Source: CAZKUN01 sp964555935
Lineage (GTDB): Bacteria; Armatimonadota; Zipacnadia; Zipacnadales; VGFC01
Direction of reading: 5' to 3'
DNA: 44,365 nt
Assembly: GCA_964555935.1 (NCBI GenBank)
Contig: CAZKUN010000048.1
Location: 1 to 44,365, forward strand
Positions 26,804 to 35,602 of the stretch are shown piece by piece. Within the stretch, counting starts at the first letter, position 1; the number at the start of each line of letters is the position of its first letter. Below the pieces are notes generated by a model. It did no database searches. It had not been told where the DNA came from and worked only from the letters and a program-made list of their open reading frames with translations. The translations under genes were made by a program, and so were the position numbers.

Positions 26804-29800
26804 ATGTCCCCAGCCATCATCGCCGTCGCATGCGCGCTCTCTACCCCTGCCAGTGCCGGTGTCGAGGCTATCGGCCCACGAGGCGCTCTCACGGGCTTCG
26901 CTATCACAGATGGGGAGGGCTTGGTCGCCGAGATCCAGCTCGGACCGGGCGGCGCGATCACGGCTCGTCGCGCGACGACGCGTGGCGGGAGCCTGGTTCT
27001 GAGCGGACTCGACGGCGGCGAAGCCGCACGATTCTCGCGCGATTCACGCGTGACCGTGACGACCGGCGATCGCTGGCCGCGCGTGGAGTTCGACATCGGC
27101 ATCGAGGCGTTTGACGAGGCGGCCTGGCAACGCGCGCACGGGACCGTGCCATTCCACTACCTGCTGTGCGAGACGCCCGGCGCGACGTTCCACTACCAGG
27201 GCGGCGGACTGATCCCCGCGCCGGAGGTAGACCCCTTCCCCATCTCCGCGAAGGGCTTCATGGCAGGCAACTGGGCGGATGGATGGTCGTATGCCCCGGC
27301 GATGGCGGGCTGGGCCGTGCCAACGGTTGGGATGTGGAATCACGTCGCAGGCGAGTTCGTCGCGTATGATTTCAGCGAGGCGCGCCACACCGATCGCTCC
27401 AGCAGGCTGATTGCTCCAGCCTACTGCGCGAACGAGGGCGGCGACCCGTTCTTCTGCCTCGTTCATCCCTACCAACGCAACTGGGTCGAGCTGACTTGCC
27501 CGGAGACGCCCACTCGCGCCGCGTCGCATTTCGAACTCATCTACACCCGCGATCTACCAGACACGGCGGACCCCAACCAGTTCGTGCTGGAGCGCCTCTG
27601 GAACGAGAAGCGCGACCTGCTTCAACCGGTCCCGGCGATGAATGACCTGGCCTGGATCCCGGAGTTCGACGCCGGCGCGCCCAACGGCGGGCTAGAGCCG
27701 ACGGCGGCCGGCGCGCAACTGCGCGGCTTCAGCTCCGAGCGCGGGCTGGAGGGCATCTTCGTCGAGCCGGGCACCACGATGCTCGGCAACACGTTCGTCT
27801 CCGACGGGATCATGCGCGCGCGAAGTTCTGGCGACGAGGCCCAACTCGCGCGCCTCCGCGAGGACGTCGACTACCTCCTGCCCCGCGTGAAATGGGTCGA
27901 CATCGGCGGCGACCGCTGCGCGACATGGGTCCATCCGGCGGAGGGCACGTTCAAGGGGCAGTGGGGCGGCGAAGCGTGCGCGGGCAACCACCACCCGAGC
28001 ACCTTCCACATAGGCACGGGCTTGCTGCTGCTGCATGACATCACCGGCGATGAGGCGCTGCTCCCGTACATCGACGGCGTCTACAACTGGTGCAAGCACT
28101 ATCTCTACACGCGTAACGGGGTCTGCGATCTGCCATGGGCGGAGTTCTGTCGCGCGGGCACGGCAGCCGGTGAGAGCTTCCTCCTCAACTACCGGCGCGT
28201 CTTCCGGGATGACGCCGAGCGCTCGCGGAATCACGACGAGGCTCTCAAGCTCGCGAGGACATCGCTCTACAAGGTGCTTTGGTTCTACACGGCCGACCCC
28301 GATCTGACCGATGACATCGACCCGACGTTCCTCAACCAGGCGGTGAATGATAGCCGCTGGATCGGGCGCGTCACGTGGAACGAGTGCGGCTGGGTGGTGC
28401 GGACGATGGTGCCGGTCTACTGCGAGACGGGCGATCCGTTCCTGAAGTACCTGCTGCGCGGCGCGCTGGAGCGCTACCACGCGGGCTTCCGCGAGGATGG
28501 CGGCATCGCTGAGAACCTGCAGATTTCCGGCGAGATCGAACCGCTGGGCGCGCGCACGGGCGGCTTCCCGACCACCGTCCACGGCGGCAACGTCCGCCGA
28601 TGGGCCCGACCGGTCGAGGGAGCGACGCTGCGGGTGGCCATGGGCGAGAAAGCGGCCGTCGCCTTCTGCCTGAACTCGCGCGACTACGATGTTGACGAGT
28701 ATCGTTACGCGCGGGAAGCCGACTTCTCGTTCAGGCTTGTCGCTCTGGCCCCGTCCGCCGAGGACGAGCCCATTGATATCGTCGCGACGGCGCCCTTCCG
28801 TGACCTGACCGGCAAAACGGTCAGGCTGAACGGAGAGCCGATTCCCGCTGGCCGCTACGAATTCAACGACGCCACGGGCGGCGAGGACGTGTACATCCAC
28901 GACGTGACGCCCGGCGATGTGATCGAGATCGGCGATGTGACGGAGATGGAGGTCGCGACTCACGACAGCATTCCGACGCGCGCGCAGGACCTGCATGCGA
29001 ACGACTCGTGGGAGTGCGTGAAGCTGGGTGGCACGACGCTGAGCGACGCGTGGTGGCAAGAGGACGCGTGGTATGGCATTTCGCCGGGACGCAGGCACGT
29101 GTGGGGGTTGCCGATCTCCATGGCTCGCGAGGGTGGGATCGCCGCCGCCACCGGCGGCACGATTCCGCTGACCGGCGGGCCGTCGACGGTGTTCGCCATC
29201 TTCGGGCGCTTGCGCTCGGACGATCCCGACCCCATCGTGGGCGCGCTGCGAGTCACTTGCGAGGGCGGTGAGGAGCGTATCCTGACCGTCCGCGATGATC
29301 TGCCCATTGACCTCTGCAACGGCTTCCCGCTGAGGCAGTTCGACACATACGCCGGCTGGCTGGACCTCGGGGACGACCTTGGCGCGTCCGAAATCAGCGT
29401 CGAGGAGGGCACGTTGCTCGCGCTGACAGTTGGACAGGCGGGCGACCCGACGGTTGAGGCCGTCAAGCCGCGCTTCGCGACGAAGCGCCGCGCGCGGCTC
29501 GCCGCCCGGTCGCTGACGCACTACCAGGCGCCCTCCGCTGCGTGCTCGTACGACCGACCATGGGCGGCGCCCGGCCATCCGTTTCGCTTCCGTCTGAACG
29601 TACTGCCCACAGCCGCGGAGCGCAACGGCGTGGTTGTGAAGGCCTGCGAGGATCTCAGCCTGCTCCTGGATCAGGTCGGCGTGACGGATACCGTCGACAT
29701 TCGCTCCGTCGTCGCCTACGAGGTCACCGGCGGCCAGGCGAAGTCGGCGCCGGCTCAATTCGACCCCATCTCCCCCACCACGGGCGAGCTGCTGATCCGC

Positions 29801-31255
29801 GTGACCGGCGTCACGCCGGCCGGCGCCGCTCGGGCTTTCGATGTCTACCTCGGCCCGGACGCGAGCGCCGCGACACCGGCGGTCGACACGCAGATTTCCG
29901 CCAGCCGCGTCGAGATCGACACCGGCGCCTTGCAACTCGGGCTCTCGCTCAGCGGCGATGGCCTCGCGCCGCGTTGGACGCATCTCGCCTTCGGCGGCGA
30001 GAACGTCCTCGGCGACACCGGCTGGCACGGCGGCGGCGGGGCGCTCACGTCTTGCACCGACCTCGTGACATGGTACGACTTCGGCGGACTGCAGGAGACA
30101 GACGCGGAAGCCGAGATCATCAGCGAGGGTCCCGTCGCGACGACGATCCGCGTGAGCGGGCTTGAGATGTGGGGCACGGGCGACGAGCGGGTGCTCTTTG
30201 GGAACGCGGAGCGTGGCGAGTGGCGCGTCGGGCTTGTCGGCGAGGCGAGCCTGCATTTCCGCTTCTACGCGAACGATCCAATCGTCGAGCAGTGGGTCAG
30301 CTATCGCGTCGACCGGCTTGACCACGGCTGGACTCGCGCCGTGCAGATGCGCTACGGGCTCAGCAACCCAACCGGCGGCGCAAACGCCACTACCGGCGGC
30401 GTGCGGATTGCCCGCTCGGCTGGTCTCGCCATCGCGGCGCTGCCGAATGGGCCGAACACGCTCATGCCCGAGACGATCTTCACCGCCGATGGTGGCGTAC
30501 TCCAGGTCGCCTTCACCGAGCCCGACGCCATCGGCGAGTATTTCGGCGGACGGTGGCTGGCCATGCCCGGCTCCTGGGATGACCAAACATGCGCGCAAGT
30601 CGCGATCGGTACCGCTGTCGAGCAGTTCGGGCTTGAGGAGTTGGTCGATGGACGACCGCGGGCAAGAGTGCCCGCGCCACGACACGGCGAGGCGTTTGAC
30701 TGGACGGGCGGTCGCGGGCCGCGCCCAACCGCCACCACGCGCCAGGTCGCGACTGTCGAGGGCAATCTCAACCCCGATCCATCCTTCGAGCAGCGCGAGC
30801 GGTTCTGGGAGATGGCGCCGCTTGACATGGCGGCGAAGTGGACCGAGACACAGGTCCACTCCGGCGAGGTGGCGCTCGATCTCTCGTGTGATGAGGGCGG
30901 CTTGGCACTGGCAACAACGAACGGCGTCGGCTCGCGCCAGTTGGGGCTGAAACCGAACTCGCTCTACCAGGTCACTTACCGCGCCAAGTGCACGAGCGGC
31001 GCGAGCACGGTGCAGGTGAACTTCTACTCTGAGCCGTCCATCTACGACTTCCTCCACGCGGTCACGCCGATTCCCGCCGATGGCGAGTGGCATGAGGTGA
31101 GCGTCGAGGTCCCGACCGGGGAATTCCCGGCCATCGGGAGCTTGCCTGGCGTGTTCGCGGCCAACCGAGGGATTGCGCCCGCCTTGCGCTTGTGGACGAT
31201 CGACAGCGCGCAGCGGACGTATGTTGACGACGTGGCGGTGCGGCTACTGCGGTGA
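26804..31255 (+). CDS. Giant secreted protein with C-terminal carbohydrate-binding-like domain, putative polysaccharide-active enzyme
   Basis: 1483 residues. ATG 26804 has AGGAG 6 nt upstream and starts a signal peptide (MSPAIIAVACALSTPASAG); an in-frame GTG 26798 is possible. Residues 20-270 are beta-rich. Residues 290-620 are helical, with aromatic and acidic residues (GDRCATWVHPAEGTFKGQWG, YIDGVYNWCKHYLY, WNECGWVVRTMVPVYCETGD), like an (alpha/alpha)6 barrel of glycoside hydrolases or polysaccharide lyases, though I cannot name the catalytic pair. Several beta domains follow. The last 160 residues (LNPDPSFEQRERFW to YVDDVAVRLLR) form a CBM4/9-like module. A palindromic repeat lies in the coding sequence at 30656-30680. 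The 3' end overlaps the convergent methyltransferase gene by 12 nt. Substrate unknown. Confidence 0.68.
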   Translation: MSPAIIAVACALSTPASAGVEAIGPRGALTGFAITDGEGLVAEIQLGPGGAITARRATTRGGSLVLSGLDGGEAARFSRDSRVTVTTGDRWPRVEFDIGIEAFDEAAWQRAHGTVPFHYLLCETPGATFHYQGGGLIPAPEVDPFPISAKGFMAGNWADGWSYAPAMAGWAVPTVGMWNHVAGEFVAYDFSEARHTDRSSRLIAPAYCANEGGDPFFCLVHPYQRNWVELTCPETPTRAASHFELIYTRDLPDTADPNQFVLERLWNEKRDLLQPVPAMNDLAWIPEFDAGAPNGGLEPTAAGAQLRGFSSERGLEGIFVEPGTTMLGNTFVSDGIMRARSSGDEAQLARLREDVDYLLPRVKWVDIGGDRCATWVHPAEGTFKGQWGGEACAGNHHPSTFHIGTGLLLLHDITGDEALLPYIDGVYNWCKHYLYTRNGVCDLPWAEFCRAGTAAGESFLLNYRRVFRDDAERSRNHDEALKLARTSLYKVLWFYTADPDLTDDIDPTFLNQAVNDSRWIGRVTWNECGWVVRTMVPVYCETGDPFLKYLLRGALERYHAGFREDGGIAENLQISGEIEPLGARTGGFPTTVHGGNVRRWARPVEGATLRVAMGEKAAVAFCLNSRDYDVDEYRYAREADFSFRLVALAPSAEDEPIDIVATAPFRDLTGKTVRLNGEPIPAGRYEFNDATGGEDVYIHDVTPGDVIEIGDVTEMEVATHDSIPTRAQDLHANDSWECVKLGGTTLSDAWWQEDAWYGISPGRRHVWGLPISMAREGGIAAATGGTIPLTGGPSTVFAIFGRLRSDDPDPIVGALRVTCEGGEERILTVRDDLPIDLCNGFPLRQFDTYAGWLDLGDDLGASEISVEEGTLLALTVGQAGDPTVEAVKPRFATKRRARLAARSLTHYQAPSAACSYDRPWAAPGHPFRFRLNVLPTAAERNGVVVKACEDLSLLLDQVGVTDTVDIRSVVAYEVTGGQAKSAPAQFDPISPTTGELLIRVTGVTPAGAARAFDVYLGPDASAATPAVDTQISASRVEIDTGALQLGLSLSGDGLAPRWTHLAFGGENVLGDTGWHGGGGALTSCTDLVTWYDFGGLQETDAEAEIISEGPVATTIRVSGLEMWGTGDERVLFGNAERGEWRVGLVGEASLHFRFYANDPIVEQWVSYRVDRLDHGWTRAVQMRYGLSNPTGGANATTGGVRIARSAGLAIAALPNGPNTLMPETIFTADGGVLQVAFTEPDAIGEYFGGRWLAMPGSWDDQTCAQVAIGTAVEQFGLEELVDGRPRARVPAPRHGEAFDWTGGRGPRPTATTRQVATVEGNLNPDPSFEQRERFWEMAPLDMAAKWTETQVHSGEVALDLSCDEGGLALATTNGVGSRQLGLKPNSLYQVTYRAKCTSGASTVQVNFYSEPSIYDFLHAVTPIPADGEWHEVSVEVPTGEFPAIGSLPGVFAANRGIAPALRLWTIDSAQRTYVDDVAVRLLR
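30656..30680 (-). repeat. 25-nt palindromic repeat, copy inside a coding sequence
   Basis: An 8-bp inverted repeat (CGCGGGCA / TGCCCGCG) around a 4-nt loop, followed by CCAC. On the opposite strand it matches the element at 40639-40663 at 22 of 25 positions. Two of the three differences form one compensatory pair (G-C here, A-T there) and the third lies in the loop. It is read in frame as part of the sequence RPRARVPAPRH between the main body and the binding module of the giant secreted protein. Confidence 0.75.
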
Positions 31256-32389
31256 CCCATACTCCTCCGCCGCCTCGGTGAAGACGACCAGATTCTCAAG
31301 CGGGGTGCCGGGGCAGACATTGGCGCCGTCGCCCAGCCGAAAACCGCCGCACGGGGCCATCGCCTCGAGCGCCTCCAGCGCCGCCTGCTTGACCTCTTCC
31401 TTCGTGCCGTTGAGCATCAGCATGGGGCTGATATTGCCCCAGAGGTACATCCGCCCTCCGAGATTTCTGGCCGCGACCTCGGGCTTCACCTCGTAGCCGA
31501 AGATGTCGAAGCTGGTGATCCGCAACTCCTCCACAAGCACCTCGTGAAGATGCGTGCTGTCCCCGCACATGTGTAGTCCGCGGCCGCTCTGGAACGCAGC
31601 GCCGAGGGTATCGAAGAGCTTGCCCGCGTACGGCACGCAGAACTCCCGGAAGTGCTCCGGCGACATCGCGGTCGCGGTGTCCTCAGCCAACCCGAAACCG
31701 CCCCGAGGGCGAGGGTCGATCTTCATGCAACAGCGTTGGTGGGCGATGAGCGCGTCGGTGATCTTGCCCAGGAACGCGTGGCATTCGTCGGGGTGCTCGA
31801 CCTGCCACCAGTAGAAATCGTCGCCCACAAGATCGATGGCGATCATGTGCGGGCTCAGCCCTCCGGTGCCGAGGTGAGGCACGTCGACGTTGCCTTCGGC
31901 GCCGTTGAATGTCAGCTTCGTTTCGCGCGCGAGGTCGCGCATCTCCACCCACCAGTCGCGAGCCTGCCCCCACATGCCCGTGCCGGGAGCGGCCGGCTTG
32001 AAGGCGACCATCTCGTCCACCGTGTGGATCGTGGGGAGGCTGTGGAGCGTCTCGTTCTCAGGCCAGACGACCTCGGCGCCGAGGGCGGCGGAGTCGAGCA
32101 CGTTGTCGAAATACGGTCCGACGCTCAGACCAGGCCCCACGCAGACGATGTCCTCGGGGATGTTCTCAATGCGGTACTTCAGGAACTGGAGTTGCCAGTA
32201 GAACTGGTCACGCGCGCTCTCGAAGATCGCGTTGTATGGGATCTCGAAGATCGGCGTGAAGTACCGCGGCACGAGGCAGAATCCGACGGGCACACGGTCG
32301 ACGTACTCGAACCGGCCCAAAGCCTCGTTCCGCAGGCGGCTCTGCTCCATTCTCTCGAGGGGGTAGTCGATGTTCACTCTAAGCTCCAT
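31244..32389 (-). CDS. Uroporphyrinogen decarboxylase (URO-D)-type corrinoid methyltransferase-like protein
   Basis: 381 residues of the URO-D/MtaA/CmuA superfamily. The zinc-dependent members move methyl groups between a corrinoid and a thiol or take them from methylated substrates. The zinc ligand pattern is present: His273-x-Cys275 (LHMCGDSTH) and Cys359 (GANVCPGTP), which argues for a methyltransferase and against a haem-pathway decarboxylase. Other family segments are WGNISPMLMLNGTKEEV and FGLAEDTATAMSPEHFREF. ATG 32389 lies 11 nt inside the mannosidase gene end, with TTGGAG 8 nt upstream. It is the last gene of the mannose operon, so a role in demethylating O-methylated sugars is possible but unproven. 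No corrinoid protein is nearby. Confidence 0.82.
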   Translation of the reverse strand: MELRVNIDYPLERMEQSRLRNEALGRFEYVDRVPVGFCLVPRYFTPIFEIPYNAIFESARDQFYWQLQFLKYRIENIPEDIVCVGPGLSVGPYFDNVLDSAALGAEVVWPENETLHSLPTIHTVDEMVAFKPAAPGTGMWGQARDWWVEMRDLARETKLTFNGAEGNVDVPHLGTGGLSPHMIAIDLVGDDFYWWQVEHPDECHAFLGKITDALIAHQRCCMKIDPRPRGGFGLAEDTATAMSPEHFREFCVPYAGKLFDTLGAAFQSGRGLHMCGDSTHLHEVLVEELRITSFDIFGYEVKPEVAARNLGGRMYLWGNISPMLMLNGTKEEVKQAALEALEAMAPCGGFRLGDGANVCPGTPLENLVVFTEAAEEYGSPQ

Positions 32390-34916
32390 TGGCTGGCTCC
32401 AAACTGAAGCGGAATGTCTTGATCTCGAACGCGCCGAGGTCGAACTCCACTGCCCCGTCCGAGACGGTCATCTCCCGAATCGGGTCTTCCATCAGGTCGA
32501 CCTCGTCCACGCGGGTGGCTCCGCCCAGGAGCCGGATGCGGGCCCCGGGAGTCGCCGCGCCGGACGCCTCGTAAATTCTCAACGCGGCCATCCCGTCGCG
32601 CGAGGTCTTCAGCGTCGTCACGACGACATTGGCCGGCTCGGCCTCAATATACCCCGCGCGACTCGGCAACGTGCCCACATGCGACGCGGCAGTCTGGGCG
32701 ATGAGCGGCACGTTGAGGGCCATGCCCTCGCGCGTGACGCCGGCGTCGCGCCAACTGCCCGCGTGCGGCACGAGCGAGTAGTCAAACGTCAGCCGCTTGC
32801 CCAGCTCAAAGCCCGTGTGCGATGTCATCCCCGGCTCGTACCCGCCACCGAATCCATACGCGACGATCTGCGTGCTCCGACAGAGCGACAGCAGCATCGT
32901 CCCGCCGTATGTCGCGTTTCCGGGCAAGCCGCGATTCAGCAGCGCGACGCCCTTCTCGCCATTGCCGCAGTCCACCCAGTTCTGCGCCGGGAACTCGATC
33001 TCGTCGGGGCGTTCGATGGCGCCGAAGGGGATCTCGTGCGTGCCCTGCTCATCCGCAATCGAGGTCGGGAACATGACGCGATAGCGGACGAACTCGCTGT
33101 TGTTGAGGATCGATGTCCGGATGTCGATGCGCGGCAGACCCGCATAGACGCGGACCGTCGTGGTGAACTCGCCCTCCTCGCCGAAGGGATGCGCGACGGT
33201 GAACTGCGACACTACCGGTCCGGTGAATCCGGCTCCCGTCTCACCCGTCTGCTCATCGCTGTAGACGGCTTCGCCGCGCGGCGCGATCGGGTGCGGCTCA
33301 GTCATCGCGATGCGGCTGCCGCCGTCCAGCGGCTTGTACGGCTCCCACAGATCACCATGGTCATCCTCGCGAACGACGATGTTGCCGGGCGCGCTCAGCG
33401 CATCCCAATCGCCATCCTTCACGACCACGCTTGTCATCGCGCCCGTCGCCGGGTCGACCTCAACGCGATACAACCCGTTCTCCAGCACCCCGCAACTCGT
33501 CGGCACGCTCGCGGATTCCGCGACCGGCTCGTCGAGAGGCATCACGCGGTAGATGGCATGGCCGAGCGCCGGCACGTCGCTCGCGATGAAGGCAATCTCG
33601 GCTTCAATGAGCGCTCCGCCGCCGTCGGTCTCTGAGCGCAGGATCTGGACCGGAACAGGTTGCCCGTCGGGGCCACGCAGCTCCAGTCCCACCACGTCCG
33701 CCTCGGTGAATCCCACCGTCGCCGTCACGACATCCGTCCGGGTCCAGCCGAGGCTGTTGAAGACCACCAGCGCCACGCCATCGCCCTGCGTGTCGACCGT
33801 CGAGCCATACTGCCGAAGCCTAGCGTCGGTCTCCTCACGCGCGATGCGAAGCGCGCCGTCGAACGTCGCCGCCGTGTCGTCCCAGACGTGGTCGGTCATC
33901 ACGCCTGCCATGAGATCGTGCGCCTGGTTGAAGAGCATCGGCTCCCACGCGCGCCACAGAATCCCGTCATCGACCGGCATCCCCTGCGACGCCAGGACCA
34001 CCCCAAGTTTCTCCGCCGTCATCAGCAAGCTCTCAAGCTCTCGCGTCCACTGCTTCAGCTCAATCCGGCTGCTGTAGATGCCCTGAAATACCGGGTTCAG
34101 CTCGCACTTCAGCACCGGCGAATCATCGGCGGGAGCGCCGTACTCTCCCGGCGTCGCCAGCCTCAACTCAAACGGCGCGTCGGCCTGGGCGTTGAACGCG
34201 TCGACCATCTCGGGCAGATGCTCCTCCGGCAGACAGACATCCGCCCCGCCCGCCCCGACTCGACGGTCCGGCGAATGGTAGGCCGCCACGAGGTCGTGGC
34301 GCTCTCGCATGAACTGGCTGAACTCGGGCAGCGTGCTGGGCGAGCCATACGTCACCGCGTAGCCGTGCGGCATCCAGACCGACGGTATTCGCGAGCCGTC
34401 GATTCCCTCCCAGAGGAACTCGCCCGGCGAGTCCATATTGGGCACGCCGCGGAAGAACCAGAAGGAGTCGAACCCCGCGAGCTTGAGAAGCTGCGGCATC
34501 TGCGCGTGGTGGCCGAAGGTGTCGAGCTGCCAGCTCTCCCTGACGTCCACCCCCAGCGCGTCGCGGAAGAACCCCTTGCCATACAGGACCTGCCGAACGA
34601 ACGACTCTCCACCGGGCATGTTCACGTCGAGCATCGAATCTGTCCCGCCGACAATCCCCAGCCGCCCCTCATTGACGAAGCGCCGGAAGGCTCCGGCCTC
34701 CTCGGGGTAGCGCTCGAGGAACGGCTTCACGTAACAGACCTGATCGAGCGTGAAGCGATAGTGAGGGTGCTTCTTCAGCAGCGCGAGCGCCCGCAGGATG
34801 ATCGGCATTCCGATATCCAAGTATTGCGCGCGCGTCTTGAAAACCGCGCCCTCCCAGTGCGTGTGAGGGATGAGCGTGAACGTGCCCTTCGGCTGGTCGC
34901 TTGTCATCTGGGTCAT
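32379..34916 (-). CDS. GH38-family alpha-mannosidase
   Basis: 845 residues with no signal peptide, so cytoplasmic; it would release mannose from alpha-mannosides taken into the cell. The GH38 catalytic domain covers residues 10-270. The N-terminal metal motif reads PHTHWEGA: His18, His20, and Glu22 where most GH38 enzymes have Asp (HWDREW). The nucleophile is Asp132 in SWQLDTFGHHAQMPQLL, and a further metal-site His lies in FNQAHDLMAG. The middle helical domain and the C-terminal beta domains follow as expected. The start ATG 34916 overlaps the D-lyxose isomerase stop in ATGA; ATG 34907 is better spaced from GGAGG and may be used instead. The neighbouring isomerase supports mannose as product. 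Confidence 0.88.
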   Translation of the reverse strand: MTQMTSDQPKGTFTLIPHTHWEGAVFKTRAQYLDIGMPIILRALALLKKHPHYRFTLDQVCYVKPFLERYPEEAGAFRRFVNEGRLGIVGGTDSMLDVNMPGGESFVRQVLYGKGFFRDALGVDVRESWQLDTFGHHAQMPQLLKLAGFDSFWFFRGVPNMDSPGEFLWEGIDGSRIPSVWMPHGYAVTYGSPSTLPEFSQFMRERHDLVAAYHSPDRRVGAGGADVCLPEEHLPEMVDAFNAQADAPFELRLATPGEYGAPADDSPVLKCELNPVFQGIYSSRIELKQWTRELESLLMTAEKLGVVLASQGMPVDDGILWRAWEPMLFNQAHDLMAGVMTDHVWDDTAATFDGALRIAREETDARLRQYGSTVDTQGDGVALVVFNSLGWTRTDVVTATVGFTEADVVGLELRGPDGQPVPVQILRSETDGGGALIEAEIAFIASDVPALGHAIYRVMPLDEPVAESASVPTSCGVLENGLYRVEVDPATGAMTSVVVKDGDWDALSAPGNIVVREDDHGDLWEPYKPLDGGSRIAMTEPHPIAPRGEAVYSDEQTGETGAGFTGPVVSQFTVAHPFGEEGEFTTTVRVYAGLPRIDIRTSILNNSEFVRYRVMFPTSIADEQGTHEIPFGAIERPDEIEFPAQNWVDCGNGEKGVALLNRGLPGNATYGGTMLLSLCRSTQIVAYGFGGGYEPGMTSHTGFELGKRLTFDYSLVPHAGSWRDAGVTREGMALNVPLIAQTAASHVGTLPSRAGYIEAEPANVVVTTLKTSRDGMAALRIYEASGAATPGARIRLLGGATRVDEVDLMEDPIREMTVSDGAVEFDLGAFEIKTFRFSLEPANGA

Positions 34917-35602
34917 GCCTCCGGCGCGGGCGGATATTCGGTGCAGAGTAAGTGCAGCGGCGCTTCGTCCGTCTCGATGTCTGGGAAGCGCCCCACATCG
35001 GTCAGGAAGAAGTTGTCGTGGTGGTCGTCATTGACTTTCGAGACCTCGCCCACCAGCGACGTCCCCGTGCCCGGCGCGGCCCAGAACTCGTGGTACTGAT
35101 AATTCGGCAACGCGATGCTCTCTCCCGGCGTCAGCCGAAGGACCGTCCCCGCGTCGACCTCGTAGCTCCGCCCATCCACGTTCACCCGCACGGGGGTGCC
35201 AGCCAGGCTCTCATCATCCGCGCGATCGTGCACGCGTATCATCAGGTCACCACCCGCTCGGCAGATGATATCCTCCATCTTCGCGGCGTGGTAATGGAAC
35301 GGCGTCCGCTGTCTCTCCTCAACCACCAGCAGGTTCTCGCAGTACGACTTCACGTAGCCCGAGTCGGGGTCGGGATTGCCGTTGCGAATCGTGAAGACCA
35401 CGAGCCCCACTTCATCGAACCGCCCCTGGCCGAAGTCGGTGATGTCCCAGCCCAGCTCATTGTCGCGAATCTCATCGTACTCGTGTCCTGCCTCGGCCCA
35501 CGCGCGCGGGCTCCAGTACGCGAATGGCGGCAAGTGGAAGTTCATCTCTTCGCAGAACTCGATGCCCCGCCTCAGCAGGGCGTTGACCTCAGAGCGTTTC
35601 AT
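34913..35602 (-). CDS. D-lyxose isomerase (D-lyxose/D-mannose ketol-isomerase)
   Basis: 229 residues, the normal size of this cupin enzyme. It interconverts D-lyxose and D-xylulose, and D-mannose and D-fructose, using a divalent metal. Metal ligands are in place: His103 and His105 (PFHYHAAKME), Glu110 and His171 (NYQYHEFW). N-terminal family segments such as EFCEEMNFHLPPFAYW and ITDFGQGRFDEVGLVVFTIRNG are clear. Its ATG overlaps the E2 stop and its TGA overlaps the mannosidase start, so it is tightly embedded in the operon. Next to an alpha-mannosidase and a PfkB kinase, isomerisation of mannose to fructose is the likely physiological reaction. Cytoplasmic. Confidence 0.92.
   Translation of the reverse strand: MKRSEVNALLRRGIEFCEEMNFHLPPFAYWSPRAWAEAGHEYDEIRDNELGWDITDFGQGRFDEVGLVVFTIRNGNPDPDSGYVKSYCENLLVVEERQRTPFHYHAAKMEDIICRAGGDLMIRVHDRADDESLAGTPVRVNVDGRSYEVDAGTVLRLTPGESIALPNYQYHEFWAAPGTGTSLVGEVSKVNDDHHDNFFLTDVGRFPDIETDEAPLHLLCTEYPPAPEA

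Noticed and set aside
27692..31093. Very long - strand open frame of 1133 codons
   Set aside because: Antisense shadow of the giant secreted protein. Its translation is rich in Arg, Ala and His with no recognisable domain, while the + strand has a signal peptide and a binding module.
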